A stretch of 64,000 nt of DNA from NCBI GenBank assembly GCA_010093605.1, contig MU004200.1, forward strand, positions 254,155 to 318,154. Direction: 5' to 3'. Both the position numbers and the translations under genes were made by a program. Each line of letters opens with the position of its first letter. The first letter of the stretch is position 1. The notes below the pieces were generated by a model, which was given only the letters and a program-made list of their open reading frames with translations, was not told the DNA's origin and did no database searches. Positions 1 through 11,070 of the stretch are shown here, piece after piece. This DNA comes from Lophium mytilinum. Taxonomy: Eukaryota; Ascomycota; Dothideomycetes; Mytilinidiales; Mytilinidiaceae.

Positions 1-1317
1 GTGCGCCACAAGCCTCTTCTCAGCAAACTCGTACGTCTGCCGAAACGGCTTCCCAATCACAGTCTTCTGAAACTCCACCCCGGCTCTCGACCCGCCCGTC
101 AGCGCCGCCCACACGCCCTCGAAAGCTTCGCGGAACCCGCCCTGGCCCAGTCGCGGGAGGTGGTACTTGGCGGCCCATACGAGGTCTGGGTTCGAGAAGA
201 AGACCGGGGGCTGACCGTCCTGCTGGTATCCGTGGTTTGGGAGCTTCGGGTCGTTGTTCTTCGGGGAGAGGGTGCCGAAGATGCCGGCGCGGCTGAGGAG
301 CAGGTCCTTCAGGATTGTGATGTCGAGGCCCCAGTCACGGGGGTCGTTGTAGACGAAGACGGCGTCGATCCGGAGGGACTGTGCGGGGTCGGTGGGGTTG
401 ATGGATTGGGGAAGTGGGCGCGAGAAGGGGGCGTAGACGGGGAGAAATTGGGAGGAAAAGGGCCAGATTTCGGGATGGGCCGTGAGGATGTCGCCGGGGG
501 TTACGACGGTTTGGAAGCCGTATCTGGGCTACAGTTAGATTTGCGGTTGGGAATTGAGGCCGTGGCAGGCAGAGCGTGAAGAAAGTGGCGCTCTCATCAA
601 GCAGTCTATCTCTTTTGCACCTGTCTGCCACTGCTTGAAGTGCTTTAACGAGTTTCCTAATAACCCAAGTCGAAGAGCTTCGGTCTCAATCGGATTCTTG
701 AAAATGCATTGAAGCACCCCAAGCAGTGCCACACACGCGTACAACACGACCGCAGCTTGTTCAACATAAGAGCGCCACTTTTTCATGCTCCGTGTGAGTG
801 GGAAGCATACTTTTCTGCCACTCGTCTGCAATTGTCCTGGTCCCCGCCCATAACTAGGACGGTCTTCTCCTTATATTCGTCCATATCGGCGAATGGGGTA
901 TGGCTCTGCACGAACATGGTGGTATCCAGAAGAACCTCAAGCTTGTTGCTGAGCTCTTCTACCCGTTCGGACTCGTGCTTCCCGCCGCCATTTGTGAGGA
1001 GGATGAAAGGTATACACTGCGATTGGAGATAGGATAGGGTCTTATGTGCGCGAGGAAGAGGATCGGAGCTGCGAACGAGGACGCCATCAATGCTACATAT
1101 CACGTTAGTTGGAGCAGCCTAGCTAGAGAGGACGGCTTGCCCACTCGAACGCGAACGCAAAGTCGGGGACTCGTGGGGAGGTGGATAAGGTCTGGAGAGC
1201 GCGGCGCGAAGAATGGCAAATGCTGCTGCATCGTTGAGGCGGCCGGAGCGACAATGATAGTTGCTTTCGGCCTATTGCAAGCCGAAGCAAGCTGGCAATG
1301 GGTTTTGGTCCTGACAT
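1..1317 (-). CDS. HAD-superfamily hydrolase, HDHD5/CECR5 type (3' end beyond the window)
   Basis: Exons 1317-1145, 1092-811 and 523-1, with the 3' end outside the window. The frame is preserved across both introns (52 and 287 nt; donors GTGGGC and GTATGC). The first splice creates the HAD motif FAFDIDGVLVRS (nucleophile Asp about residue 58) and the second joins VAEKYG to FQTVVTPGDIL. The remaining frame reads as the class IIA HAD cap and C-terminal region, with VFVYNDPRDWGLD and SNPDLVWAAKYHLPRLGQGG. The start at 1317 gives a basic, Ser/Arg/Leu-rich N-terminus typical of a mitochondrial presequence; many fungal members are annotated as mitochondrial, so that location is inferred. The physiological substrate of the family is not known. 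It is divergent from the transcription factor at 1555, with only 237 bp between starts. About 326 codons are visible. Confidence 0.85.
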
Positions 1318-1554
1318 CGACGTTGTGTTGTGGGAGAGCTCTAGACACGAGGGGTGACTTTGGCGGACGAGGGACGGAGGTCGGAGAGTGGGGCTGCCTA
1401 GTTCTATTTATTTTATCATCCATCCACGGCATCTCCAGCTTCTTGTATCTGACATTTAGAAGTTATACGTGCCTTATCTTCCATTTAAAGACAATATAAT
1501 ATCACCAAGTCATCTTTTTTTGCGTCTCCACAATCGTCTTCAGGATATACAAGC

Positions 1555-4162
1555 ATGACGGATACAAGTCCAGAGAGCTCCAACACCACAGATACGCTAC
1601 CTTCGACAAATGCCTCCATTACTGCTTCTTTGGAGGAGCTTACAGCTCGCCCTGTGATCAAAAGAGCTAGACCACAGTTGAGCTGCATACCATGTCGCCA
1701 AGGCAAGCTCAAATGCAATCGCCTTCACCCCATCTGTGACCAGTGCATCAAGCGGTCCAGGGAGGCATCGTGCTCCTACCTGCCGCCACCCACTCGGCAG
1801 AAGCAGACCCAGAACATGAAAGGGCGAATTAAGAACCTAGAGAGTCTAGTGGTCACTTTGATGAACAGTAAGGATACGCAGGAGGCTGTTCCAGATAGTG
1901 CGAGGGAGCAGAATGATCATTCCACATCTGTGGGCGAGCAGCTTTCTCAGACCTCTCTACCTAGGGACATCAATAGCCCCTCTCAACAAGACACCGATTC
2001 AGGGGATCCCAACCCAACTTCGTTTGGACAACTTCGGATCACTAAAGCCGACGCTGTCGGAGGAGCTAGCTATGTTGGAGCAGCCCACTGGACAGCCATT
2101 CTCAATGAAATCGCCGAAGTCAAGAACTACTTGGACGAAACTGAAGAGCCAAACGAATCTATAGAAGAGGATTGGGATACTGTTTATCAGAGATCGACTA
2201 TTACCCTTGGGGCGCCGAAGCCCGTGTCAAAGGCTTCTCTCATCGCCCAGCTACCCCCGAAGGAGGAGGTTGATAGACTACTTCCGTTTTGGTTCAACTC
2301 TTCAGATCCTCTTCTGTTTATGATGCACGCGCCAAACTTCCGGTCGGAATATGCGCAGTTCTGGGAGGACCCTTTTGGCACTCCCACAATGTGGATAGCT
2401 GTGCTGTATGGATCTTTGGCTCTCGCCATTATTCTAGGACCACGAAGCTCAGAGTTCGAGGCCTATTACTCGGCGCAATACGATAGAGGGGCCAGCACGG
2501 CTTATCAATCCATAGCAGCGCCATTTGATGGTCTACCAACACGCGAGCTTGTGGATAAATATCAGAATTTGGCAGCTTCAGCCATGGCCCTAGCAGACAT
2601 TGCGAAGCCGCAACCATACACTCTCGAGGCAGCATTGATTCACGTTGAATGTGAGTTCCTTAGGAAAACGGACCATCACGTGAGAATTTGGTTCTCGATA
2701 GGCCTCATAATTCGTATTGCCCAACGAATGGGCTATCACCGAGACGTAAGTAGATCCGCGGTCCGGGATCGTCCAGGATCGTTTAACCCTATCAGAAGGA
2801 GTGACGTCCTTCAGACAATATCTCTAATCAGACATTAGGCTGGACATTTCAAGAACATGACACCGTTCCAAGGGGAGATGCGTAGACGTCTCTGGCATAT
2901 TCTATACCAAATGGACGTACTTATTTCATTTGCTCTCGGGCTTCCGTCAATGATACGCCGCATTGAGGCCGATACAAGGGCGCCTCATAATCTATACGAT
3001 ACCGACTTCACTGCCGATTGTAATGAGCTTCCACAAGAAAGACCACCATCAGAGCTTACTCCGGGATCTTATTTCATCACGAAAAGTAAAATCTGCGCAG
3101 TGTTCGCAGAAGCTGCGGAGCTGTGGCAGTCCATTGTTCCTCCTAGTCACTCCGATATCATGGCTGTCGATGGTCGGCTTCAAGCAGCTTACGAAGCTAT
3201 ACCCGAAGGTTTACGTGTACGGTCAATGGGAGAATCGATCTCGGACACGTCTGTCTTGATCATGAGCAGGTTCAATCTCGAACTGCTTTACCTGAAGACT
3301 CGCACAATACTTCACAGGAAATACATCACGGCCGGTAGATTTGAACCTCGACTAGCTAAATCTCGTAAAATCTGCGTTGAGGCTGCAATGGCCACCCTTC
3401 GGCATCATTCTGTAATTTTTAATGCCTGTCTGCCAGGTGGTCAGCTGCACAAGGTTTGGTGGTATATGGCTTCTCTCACCACATATGACTTTCTTTTAGC
3501 CGCGATGATCGTTGCTTTGGAACTCAACCACATTCGGACTGCTGAAGCCGCGCCCACACACAACGGGCCTGCGTCTACAAAGACGGCAGAGATGGTTGGC
3601 CTGCTCGAAAAGACTTACGGGATCTGGGCATGGCACCCAAATCGTATTGCAGAGTCTGGCAGAGCCTGCGGTATCCTCCGAGAAATGTTGACGAAAGTTG
3701 GTGGGCACGACATCTTGACTAACAAGAATGCCCGCAATGACAGCAACCAGAGTACGTTGTGCCACTCCTGTTCCTTCCATACACTTACAATAAAAATTAG
3801 GTCATGTTGTTCCACAGCAAAGCAACCTCCTAAGGGAGAGCATTGCTCAGCTAGACGCTGACGGGAATACTGGAACCTTCAAGAGGAAGCCCTTTTTCGC
3901 AGCCTCGTTCTTTCCGGATGTCGATATGTCCACCCTTGAAGTGCCTGATGTTCCCGGAGACATTGATTGGGTTAGTCACATAACAAGTCAAGCAGACTTC
4001 CCACTAATAACCAGCTAGGGCATATGGGACAACGCACTTAATGATGTCCAACCACAATTTGACCCAACCGCGAGTTGGCCCTTTGATCTCGGCTTTGACC
4101 CACTTCAGAACGGGGAGACAACTATGGCATTTGACGGCCAAGACCTTGACCTTTCGATTTAG
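1555..4162 (+). CDS. Zn2Cys6 transcription factor with fungal-specific regulatory domain
   Basis: Exons 1555-2745, 2839-3751, 3801-3970 and 4019-4162 encode 805 residues; all junctions keep frame. A Gal4-type zinc cluster is complete at C44, C47, C54, C61, C64 and C73 (CIPCRQGKLKC ... CDQC), followed by a basic linker and a short coiled-coil start (MKGRIKNLESLVVTLM). The middle holds the fungal-specific transcription factor homology region. Intron 1 falls inside its signature: GYHRD is joined to AGHFKNMTPFQGEMRRRLWH. The C-terminal part is acidic and Asp/Phe-rich (FDPTASWPFDLGFDP), as in an activation region. Family knowledge: binds CGG-type half-sites in the nucleus. It is convergent with the SDR at 4239-5473 (76 bp between stops); regulation of that neighbour is possible but unproven. 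The DNA target is not known. Confidence 0.93.
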
Positions 4163-4238
4163 GCTTAACACGGCTACCTAGAGTGAATGGGCGAATTACC
4201 GTAACTCCGGAATACGATGTTAATCGATTTCCTGGGAC

Positions 4239-5473
4239 TCACAGGTACTCCTGTGTTTCTTGTCCGCACCATGCAAAAAACCGATCTGCGACATCTGTTC
4301 CTCCCTCAGCCTTCGATTTTAGGCTCGCCCGTACATGTCCGGGAATAACACCTTTCCGACCCCAGGGAATGAAGAATTCTCCATTATCAGCCACCGTGAC
4401 CTTGGGCGAGAAGCCGGCGTATAGCTCGGTGTACGCGCCGTACTTTGCAGGTTTGAAGACGACGCCCTAAGTGATGGTGAGCTTCATTAGCAAGTAAGAG
4501 ATGGCCTGCCCGAGACATACCATGGCAAAGCTTGCAACCGCCGGCATGTTGCGTTGTAGTTCGGTTTTCATCAAGCCGGGATGAAGACTCTGTATAATTT
4601 AGCCGTAAATTCGCGCATATGGACTGGCGTCATTACCACACTGAGAATGCCGGAACCCAAAGTCTTCGCAAATCCGGCACCCAGGAACACATCTCCAAAT
4701 TTTGTCTGCATATACCGATCCATGCCCTTATATTCGTCCGATGGCACCCCGTTCTCGTCCAGAGTCACGCCTCCTCTCGGTTTCCCAAAGCTCGTAATCA
4801 GGGAGCTGACGAACACAACCCGAACCGCCTTATGAGCCTTCTCAGCGACACCCTCTGCAACAGCGGTCCGTCGAAGGATCGGCTCGAGCAGCTTCGTTAG
4901 GAGAAACGGCGCAAGACAATTCGTGCCCATCATAAGATCATAGCCCTTGACAAACATCAGCGCTGTCAAACAACAAAACAACAAAACACCATGACACTCT
5001 TTGACTTACCTGCGTCGTCTTACTGCCTTCCGGCGGCATCATCACTCCGGCATTATGCACTACCACATGTAGCCTTTCCTCCTGCTTTAAGAAGTTGTCC
5101 ACAGCTCGTTTGACCGACTCCAGATCCGCGAGGTCGACCACAAACGCCTCGAGCCGGCCTTTCGATGAGGGGTGCGCGGCTTGGATTGCTTGGACCCCTG
5201 TCTGGACCCGCGAGGAGGAGCGTGCGCCTATATAGACGGTTGCGTTACGGCTGTAGAGTATTTTTGCAAGCTCGAGGCCTACACCGGACGCGGCGCCAGT
5301 CACTAGTACGACCTAGAGTAGACGTCTTAGTATTATTGGAGTGAGAAAACCAATCAGGAAAGAGGTATAAGGGCGACAAAAAGGATGGTCTTTGATACCT
5401 TGCCGGTCTGATCTGGAAGCTCTTTCTCAGTGAACGATGGAGCCGGAGGGAAGCATTGGCTAAGTATGCTCAT
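4239..5473 (-). CDS. Short-chain dehydrogenase/reductase, retinol-dehydrogenase-like
   Basis: Exons 5473-5399, 5312-5010, 4945-4637, 4589-4521 and 4466-4239; four introns of 86, 64, 47 and 54 nt; 327 residues. The Rossmann fold cofactor motif TGAASGVGLE, the HNAGVM motif, the catalytic Ser (VFVSSLITS) and YMQTK (YxxxK) are all intact. After the third intron the frame reads LHPGLMKTELQRN, the usual C-terminal substrate-pocket segment of this subfamily. The last exon gives KPAKYGAYTELYAGFSP and the terminal FFIPWGRKGVIPGHVR. Likely an NADP(H)-dependent oxidoreductase of the WW-domain oxidoreductase/retinol dehydrogenase-like group; substrate not predictable. It lies tail-to-tail with the Zn2Cys6 regulator. 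The 1.6 kb behind its start is gene-poor, so the TF/SDR pair may be a small accessory unit. Confidence 0.9.
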
Positions 5474-7110
5474 GATGGACAGAGAGACGAGTAGAGAAAT
5501 TAGAGAAAATACAGATTCTAGACGTCCCAAAAGTGGGTTTTCGAGCGGATTTTAAATTGGAAAGCAGAATTGATTGATTTGAATGAATTTAATATTCGGG
5601 AATTCTACTACCTATATACTAATCCCCTACCTTCGGAGGCGCATTCCCCTGGGGTATCTTGAGTAGGAAACATACGTTCGCTGCGCAGAAAAGGGCGACG
5701 CGTAGTATTGTCCCGATTTCCGACTATGTTGGATGGGCTTTGAAGTCACTGAGCCGGAGGTGGTCTGTGCGGGCCGGACGAGAGATGTTCCATGTAAATC
5801 CGGGCGCTCTGGATATGATGGTCGTGAGCCCGGAGACGGTAGAATTTGGCAGTCTTGGAAAACGGTAGTCGTCACCATTGAATGTAGCTACGTGGAAAGT
5901 ATCTGGACTGGCAAAGGTGGGTAGCTCATCCTTTCACACCGTTTTTTATCTGAGTTGAGACGGACGCTCCTACTCGATATAGGCTTCAGAGAATATCAAG
6001 CGAATGTACAGCAGCACGAAGCTCAAACAAAGAAGCCGGTCTGTTCCAATACATGAGAGCGCCCACGGTCGTCGTGATCCGAGCACGAATCGAAAACGCG
6101 TTACTTACAGGCCAGTTACCAGTCCCCAGGTTAACGAAACTAAGGCCTGGAAAATACAATATTAGTACCCATCACTTTCTAGATCATTAAGTGATGCGTC
6201 CATTTGAAACTCACTTCATGGTCATCCGTATCTGTTCTCCTCGCTGTACATCCGACTGTGAAGCCTATGCGGTCCCAACCATCCGCCTCCACATCACGCG
6301 ATGCCCGAATGCTGTTCCACGACACCGTTATCGGGAGTCTGCACAGCATCTTGTGTATCCGGTACCTGCAGACCTCTTGAATAGGCGAACTCTCCGTCGA
6401 AGTGCCGAGAGGTGGGCGTAAGAAAGCTGTAGTGTCTCGACTGTGTGGGTTGTAAGACTAAGACGATAAAATGGGCGTTGTTACTGAGCAGGTATCATGC
6501 ATATGATCCTCTTTAGGATGAAGTAGTAAGTAAGAGCGTCAAATTTGCCCTACTCGTCCGTAATCTTCTCCGCACTGGCTTGTGTAATGGTATAACGGTG
6601 GTTGAAGCAAGGAGTTGCACATGATCCAGAGAATGGCACAAGCAGGTTCAGGAGATCTGCTGGCCAGGGCAACTGTGGACTGGCATATGATCTAGCCGTT
6701 TAGCGTGCGCATGCCTTACTTCAAGCAATCCTAGTAATCATTACGGCCATAGGTGTTTAATCTCGAAACTAGTGTTTTTGGCAGGTTGTGTGTACAGGAG
6801 AACGAGAGAATAGTCTAGGGGCAGTCTTTGGTATCAGGGGTGCTGTAAACGTCTGAAAGATCGGCGGCCGGCGTGAGATGGCAGTGATTGAGAACACCTT
6901 TTATCAGCGTAATCAAGTTTGGAATAGACGCCATGCCTCGGCAAGACACACTGGAGACCTTCATATTTGCATGTCAGTTGAATCGGGAAACTCCAGTTGC
7001 TCTAATTCGTACAGCTCCGGGACCCAGCCTATCTACAAGTTTCGTAGGGCCCCCATGTGAAATCGATAATAGCTCGCATCTCAGGTTGTCTACTTCGTTG
7101 CTGTAAAACA
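5474..7110. other. Gene-poor gap with one possible coding relic
   Basis: No intact gene was recognised over 1.6 kb. A stretch of about 65 open codons lies on the minus strand at roughly 5930-5724 and contains FHVATFNGDDYRFPRLPN and APGFTWN. It looks protein-like, but it has no in-frame start and no acceptable splice continuation. A second open minus-strand stretch around 6420-6180 ends at a possible GTGAGT donor (about 6214-6209). Together they may be remnants of one decayed gene, or noise. The rest shows nothing I can name. Confidence 0.3.
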
Positions 7111-7808
7111 CTAGTAATCATCCTTGCCCCACTTGTTGAATGTGTCGTGTAGTTCCTGATTTACTTGTAAGCAGCAGCCTCTTTGTGAAACAAACAGCCG
7201 GGGAGTGCCGCGAGTATAAGTACCTTCGGAAGGTTCACGTTGGGGATGATGACGCTGTTCAGCGGCGACGGGGCGTCCTTCTTGGGGGCGTTCCTGTCTC
7301 CTCCGGGGTGGTATTGGTAGGCTGTAGCCCCGCCTGACTCCTTCCAAGGCTCGCTGTGCTCTACCTTGGCGACGGAGGCCTCGGAGGTCGCAGAGGTGGG
7401 CGAGCGGGCTAAGGCGAGTGTTAGCAATCGTCTAGTTTATCAATCGCTATAGGCTGCGTGTCCGTATCCGGGGCTTCGCGAGTCGGTGCCTCCTCATAAT
7501 GCATAGGGACCCGAAGTCGGATTAGGGCTATGCTCACAGAAATGCCATCCGACGAGTCCAGCGGCTCCGGACATAACGCCAAGTAGAATCTGCCAACGAG
7601 ACTCCAATTAGCTCCAATTGCAATATAAAGCCAGGACGTCTGAGCCGTGTGGGTAGTGGAGGCGTACGAGAAGCTCTGGGTCCCGCTTAGCACCAGCCTT
7701 GAGGGCGTCCTTGCCCTTCTGTCTTTCGCCGGCATTGACAGCCGCCTCGGTGGACTGGAGCAGGCGGCCCGAAGCCCTGAAGGCGGATCGACCGATGATG
7801 GAGGACAT
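7111..7808 (-). CDS. Mitochondrial B12D/NDUFA4-like small membrane protein
   Basis: Exons 7808-7668, 7589-7538, 7408-7224 and 7155-7111 encode 140 residues; introns are 78, 129 and 68 nt. The N-terminus (MSSIIGRSAFRASGRLLQ) is basic and amphipathic, like a mitochondrial presequence. It is followed by AKRDPELL and one membrane segment (ILLGVMSGAAGLVGWHF, residues 48-64), the core pattern of the B12D/NADH-ubiquinone reductase MLRQ (NDUFA4) superfamily. The tail SEPWKES...YQYHPGGD, NAPKKDAPS and VIIPNVNLPKELHDTFNKWG is a conserved fungal extension. A role as an accessory subunit or assembly factor of a respiratory complex in the inner membrane is inferred from the family. It is divergent from the Erf2 gene, with 497 bp between starts. 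Confidence 0.8.
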
Positions 7809-8305
7809 GGTGATTACGCGTAGGCTATGGCGGCGGTGTCGGTACGACGAGGTGGAGTGGAGAGGTTGCGGGAGCTGTCGTGGTGGAGAGCTTTGATGGC
7901 CCGGTTGAAGTGGTGTGAGGTCGAGAGGGCGGCTGCCAAGGCCATCCACGTGATCAGTCCCAAAACCTCCGCCCAAATGAAGATCGCTGACACAGAACAG
8001 CCTGGTCCAGCGTTCAGGAGAGCGGGACCTTGCAGAAGCAGCATCATCGCAGCGCACCCCTTTCTGTCGCGCGCCAGTTCCGGGCAACTGACAAGTGCCG
8101 CCCATATACATGCCTAGTCTCTTGTCTTTTTGATCCCTTCAACGCACCCAGCCGCTCCCTACACTGTATTTCGTTGCAACTTGCTTTTCCCGCGATCCGC
8201 GCCTGGCCTCATTTACAAATCAAGCCTCACTTTTGAACCCGAGGCCATGAATTTGGCTGGAAACACTGCTGAAACCGTCGAGTTTGCGATTGCGCTGCCA
8301 TCGCA
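7809..8305. promoter_or_regulatory. Divergent intergenic region between B12D-like and ERF2 genes
   Basis: This 497 bp spacer separates two oppositely oriented starts and must hold both promoters. Long frames on both strands here do not match any family and are treated as composition effects. No clear TATA element or operator was recognised. Confidence 0.5.
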
Positions 8306-10410
8306 ATGACAGTCCCGGCCGCGACATCACCTGCCAGCCCTTCTTTCCCGACATCTACACACCTCCAGGACACCAACCCACGAATGACGGACAACATCGC
8401 AGAGGACGACGAGGGCCCCATCACTCGCGGCCCGCGACCAAACCTTGAAAACCGCAACTCTAGCGGCCGAGTTCAGACGACTACAGGTCCCGTAGGAGAG
8501 CCTGGGCTCCCGCCCTCCCGACCTTCGTCAATCGCGACCGCCCAGTCCGGAAATCAGAGGAGATGGTCGCAAGCACCACCATCACGCCGTGGAGGAGGCG
8601 CACAGGGACCGGGACAAGGAAGCGTGGGCAGCGTCGGCGGTGCTAGTCGTCCCACAACGGCGGCGAGCAGGACTCATGTCCCCTCTATACAATCTCACGC
8701 GTTCTTCCGCCCTATGAGCTCTCAGCGGCTGCAAGCGCAACGTGGGCAGAGGCCAACCTCTATCCTGGGCCCTACATCTACGTATAGCGAGGCGAATAGC
8801 GACGCTGGCAGCAATCCGTATCGACAGAGCGCAGGCTCAAACCCGACCGTCAAAGGAGCAGCACCCTTAGGACTACACCACGATCTTGACGGGCCACCGC
8901 CACCTTCCCGAGGCACAGATTTCACCGACATCCCAGACCGAACTACTGCAAACACCACACCAACCGGCGCGGAAACTGTGCGAAGTCGAGGCGAAAGCAT
9001 TACACCATTACAACGACCGACCCGGCCGACGCATCTAGACCTGTCAAACGCTCACAAGAATGGATCCGGCAAGCTACCGACTCCAACAAAGTCACCACGG
9101 TCGTTCCGTTCAAGCTTCATGCTACCAAGTCGCGGAGGCGGGTCTACCCAGATTCGTCCTCAAGGGCACGAGAAGCTTGCATCTGTGGAGTCATCGCCCA
9201 GATTAGAGCGTAAGGAGACCACTAAAGAGGCTGTTAAGAAGGAACTGGGGAAGAATTACCAGTACTTCTCCGGGAACACAGTCTTCTGCTGGGGAGGGAG
9301 GTTCCAGAACACACGGGACCGGCCCGTGAACATTGCAACTGGACTCATGGTTGTGGTCCCAGCAGCGTTATTTTTCGCCTTTTCGTAAGTAGTGACCATG
9401 TCACTTAGCCGACTTTAGCTGACAGTTGGAATTACAGGGCGCCATGGCTTTGGCATCACGTTTCACCAGCGATACCCATTGTTTTTGCTTACATTTTCTT
9501 GATATGCATGTCATCATTTCTTCATGCATCACTCACTGATCCCGGAGTGAGTTTTACGGCCATCACGTCTTCTAGTATCCCGCTAATCCTTTAGATTCTC
9601 CCGAGACACTTGCATCCATTTCCACCACCTAATCCTAATGACGATCCGTTGAATCTTGGTCCGTCCACCACCGAGTGGATAATGGTCGTATCCGCGACAT
9701 CACCCAATGCCGCCATGGAGGTACCAACCAAGTACTGTAAGAGCTGCAATATCTGGCGCCCGCCGCGCGCTCATCATTGCCGTGTCTGTGACAACTGCGT
9801 CGAGACGCAAGACCATCACTGCGTTTGGCTCAACAACTGTGTTGGACGTCGCAACTACCGCTATTTCTTCGTCTTCGTCTGTTCTGGCGCTTTGATCGGC
9901 ATCTTTCTCTTTGGGGCTACTTTGGCTCACTTGCTTGTCTGGAAATCCCAAGAAGGGAAGACTTTCGGAGAAGCTATAGACAAGTGGCGGGTTCCTTTCG
10001 CGATGTTCATATATGCCATCATCGTCACGCCGTATCCGATGAGCCTGTGGGGTTACCACCTGTTTCTGATGGCACGAGGAGAGACTACTCGAGAGTATCT
10101 TAACTCTCACAAGTTCTTGAAGAAGGACCGACACAGGCCGTTCACACAAGGCAACTTCTGGAAGAACTGGCTTGTTGTGCTGCTCCGGCCTCGACCTCCA
10201 ACCTACTTGCACTTCAAGAAAGAGTACGAAGAGGGCGACCAGAGATTCGGACCGCGGAAAAGCAAGAGGACGGCTCCGCTGACTCAAGAACAACAGGGAG
10301 GGGGCGTAGAGATGCAGGACGTGAGTAGCACAGTGCCCAGCTTCCAGGGCCCTGGTGCGATGTCTCCCATGAATAGGACGCCACGCAGCACTGTCCCGGC
10401 TGAGAGTTGA
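8306..10410 (+). CDS. ERF2: DHHC palmitoyltransferase, Erf2 type
   Basis: Exons 8306-9384, 9438-9546 and 9595-10410; introns 53 and 48 nt; 667 residues. The first ~300 residues are a disordered Ser/Pro/Arg-rich extension. YQYFSGNTVFCWGGRFQNTRDRP then leads into transmembrane segments 1 and 2; intron 1 interrupts the first. The DHHC cysteine-rich domain begins near KYCKSCNIWRPPRAHHC and contains the catalytic DHHC at residues 469-472, followed by NNCVGRRNYRYF. Two more transmembrane segments and the TTREYLNSHKF (TTxE) motif follow. Family knowledge: S-acylates Ras and other proteins at the ER, usually with an Erf4 partner. An alternative start exists at 8384 (MTDNIAEDDEG). The upstream Met is kept because the frame is open and its context is good. 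Confidence 0.93.
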
Positions 10411-11070
10411 GACGGAGTGTATACCCAACTTTCCTTTACGAGGCTCTGTAATACCCTTCACGCAAGCGATTTTTCTTTGTCTGGTAAACCTGCCAGCTCA
10501 AGAGCAGGTAGCACCATCTTCTTGTAGTATAGACGACGTACTGGCCTCGCACCGCGCGAGGTAGTGGACATGGAGGTGGAGGTGGTTGAGTGTTATATAT
10601 CTAGACTAGGCTGCTGCGAGGCGATGCCGCACACTATACAACTAATTAATCACCCTTCACGCGCGCCCGAGCCCATGCGAATTGCCCCGAAAGGATTCAC
10701 TGGCAGTCTTGCCTACGGTGGTGGAATGCGAGCCCGGTGGAACGCAATTGTCTAGCCCTAATTGGCCGGCGGTCCATTGTTATGGGTATCCTTTTGGAAA
10801 TCCCTCGCACCCTCCCTCACCAACTCCACGACTAACACCCCTCCACCCCCGAGGCACTCTCTTCAATTGTCGTGTGCGCCTTCTCATGTCCGTTGCGCAG
10901 CTTGCCCGCCCGTTCTCTGTCCGAGTCTTTCGCTGTAGCTTCCAGACTTTTGAAGTTCCCCCCGCGTTTGCTTGACTGCCCGGAGCACCTTCTCGCGCCT
11001 CAACCTGAGCCTCCTTCCTCCCCCTCAGCCTCCCCCTCTGCTCGCCCTCCCACGCGAACTCCACGACAAC
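10411..11070. promoter_or_regulatory. Intergenic region between ERF2 and ASH1-like gene
   Basis: 660 bp containing the 3' flank of ERF2 and the promoter/5' UTR of the next gene. The last ~300 bp are pyrimidine-rich on the plus strand (repeated CCTCC, CTCC and CCCC runs), as is common for strongly transcribed filamentous-fungal promoters. The downstream frame is open upstream of 11071 but has no ATG before it. Confidence 0.5.

Noticed and set aside
1-579. Plus-strand 192-codon frame at the window start.
   Set aside because: The opposite strand clearly encodes the HDHD5-type hydrolase exon; this frame is its shadow.
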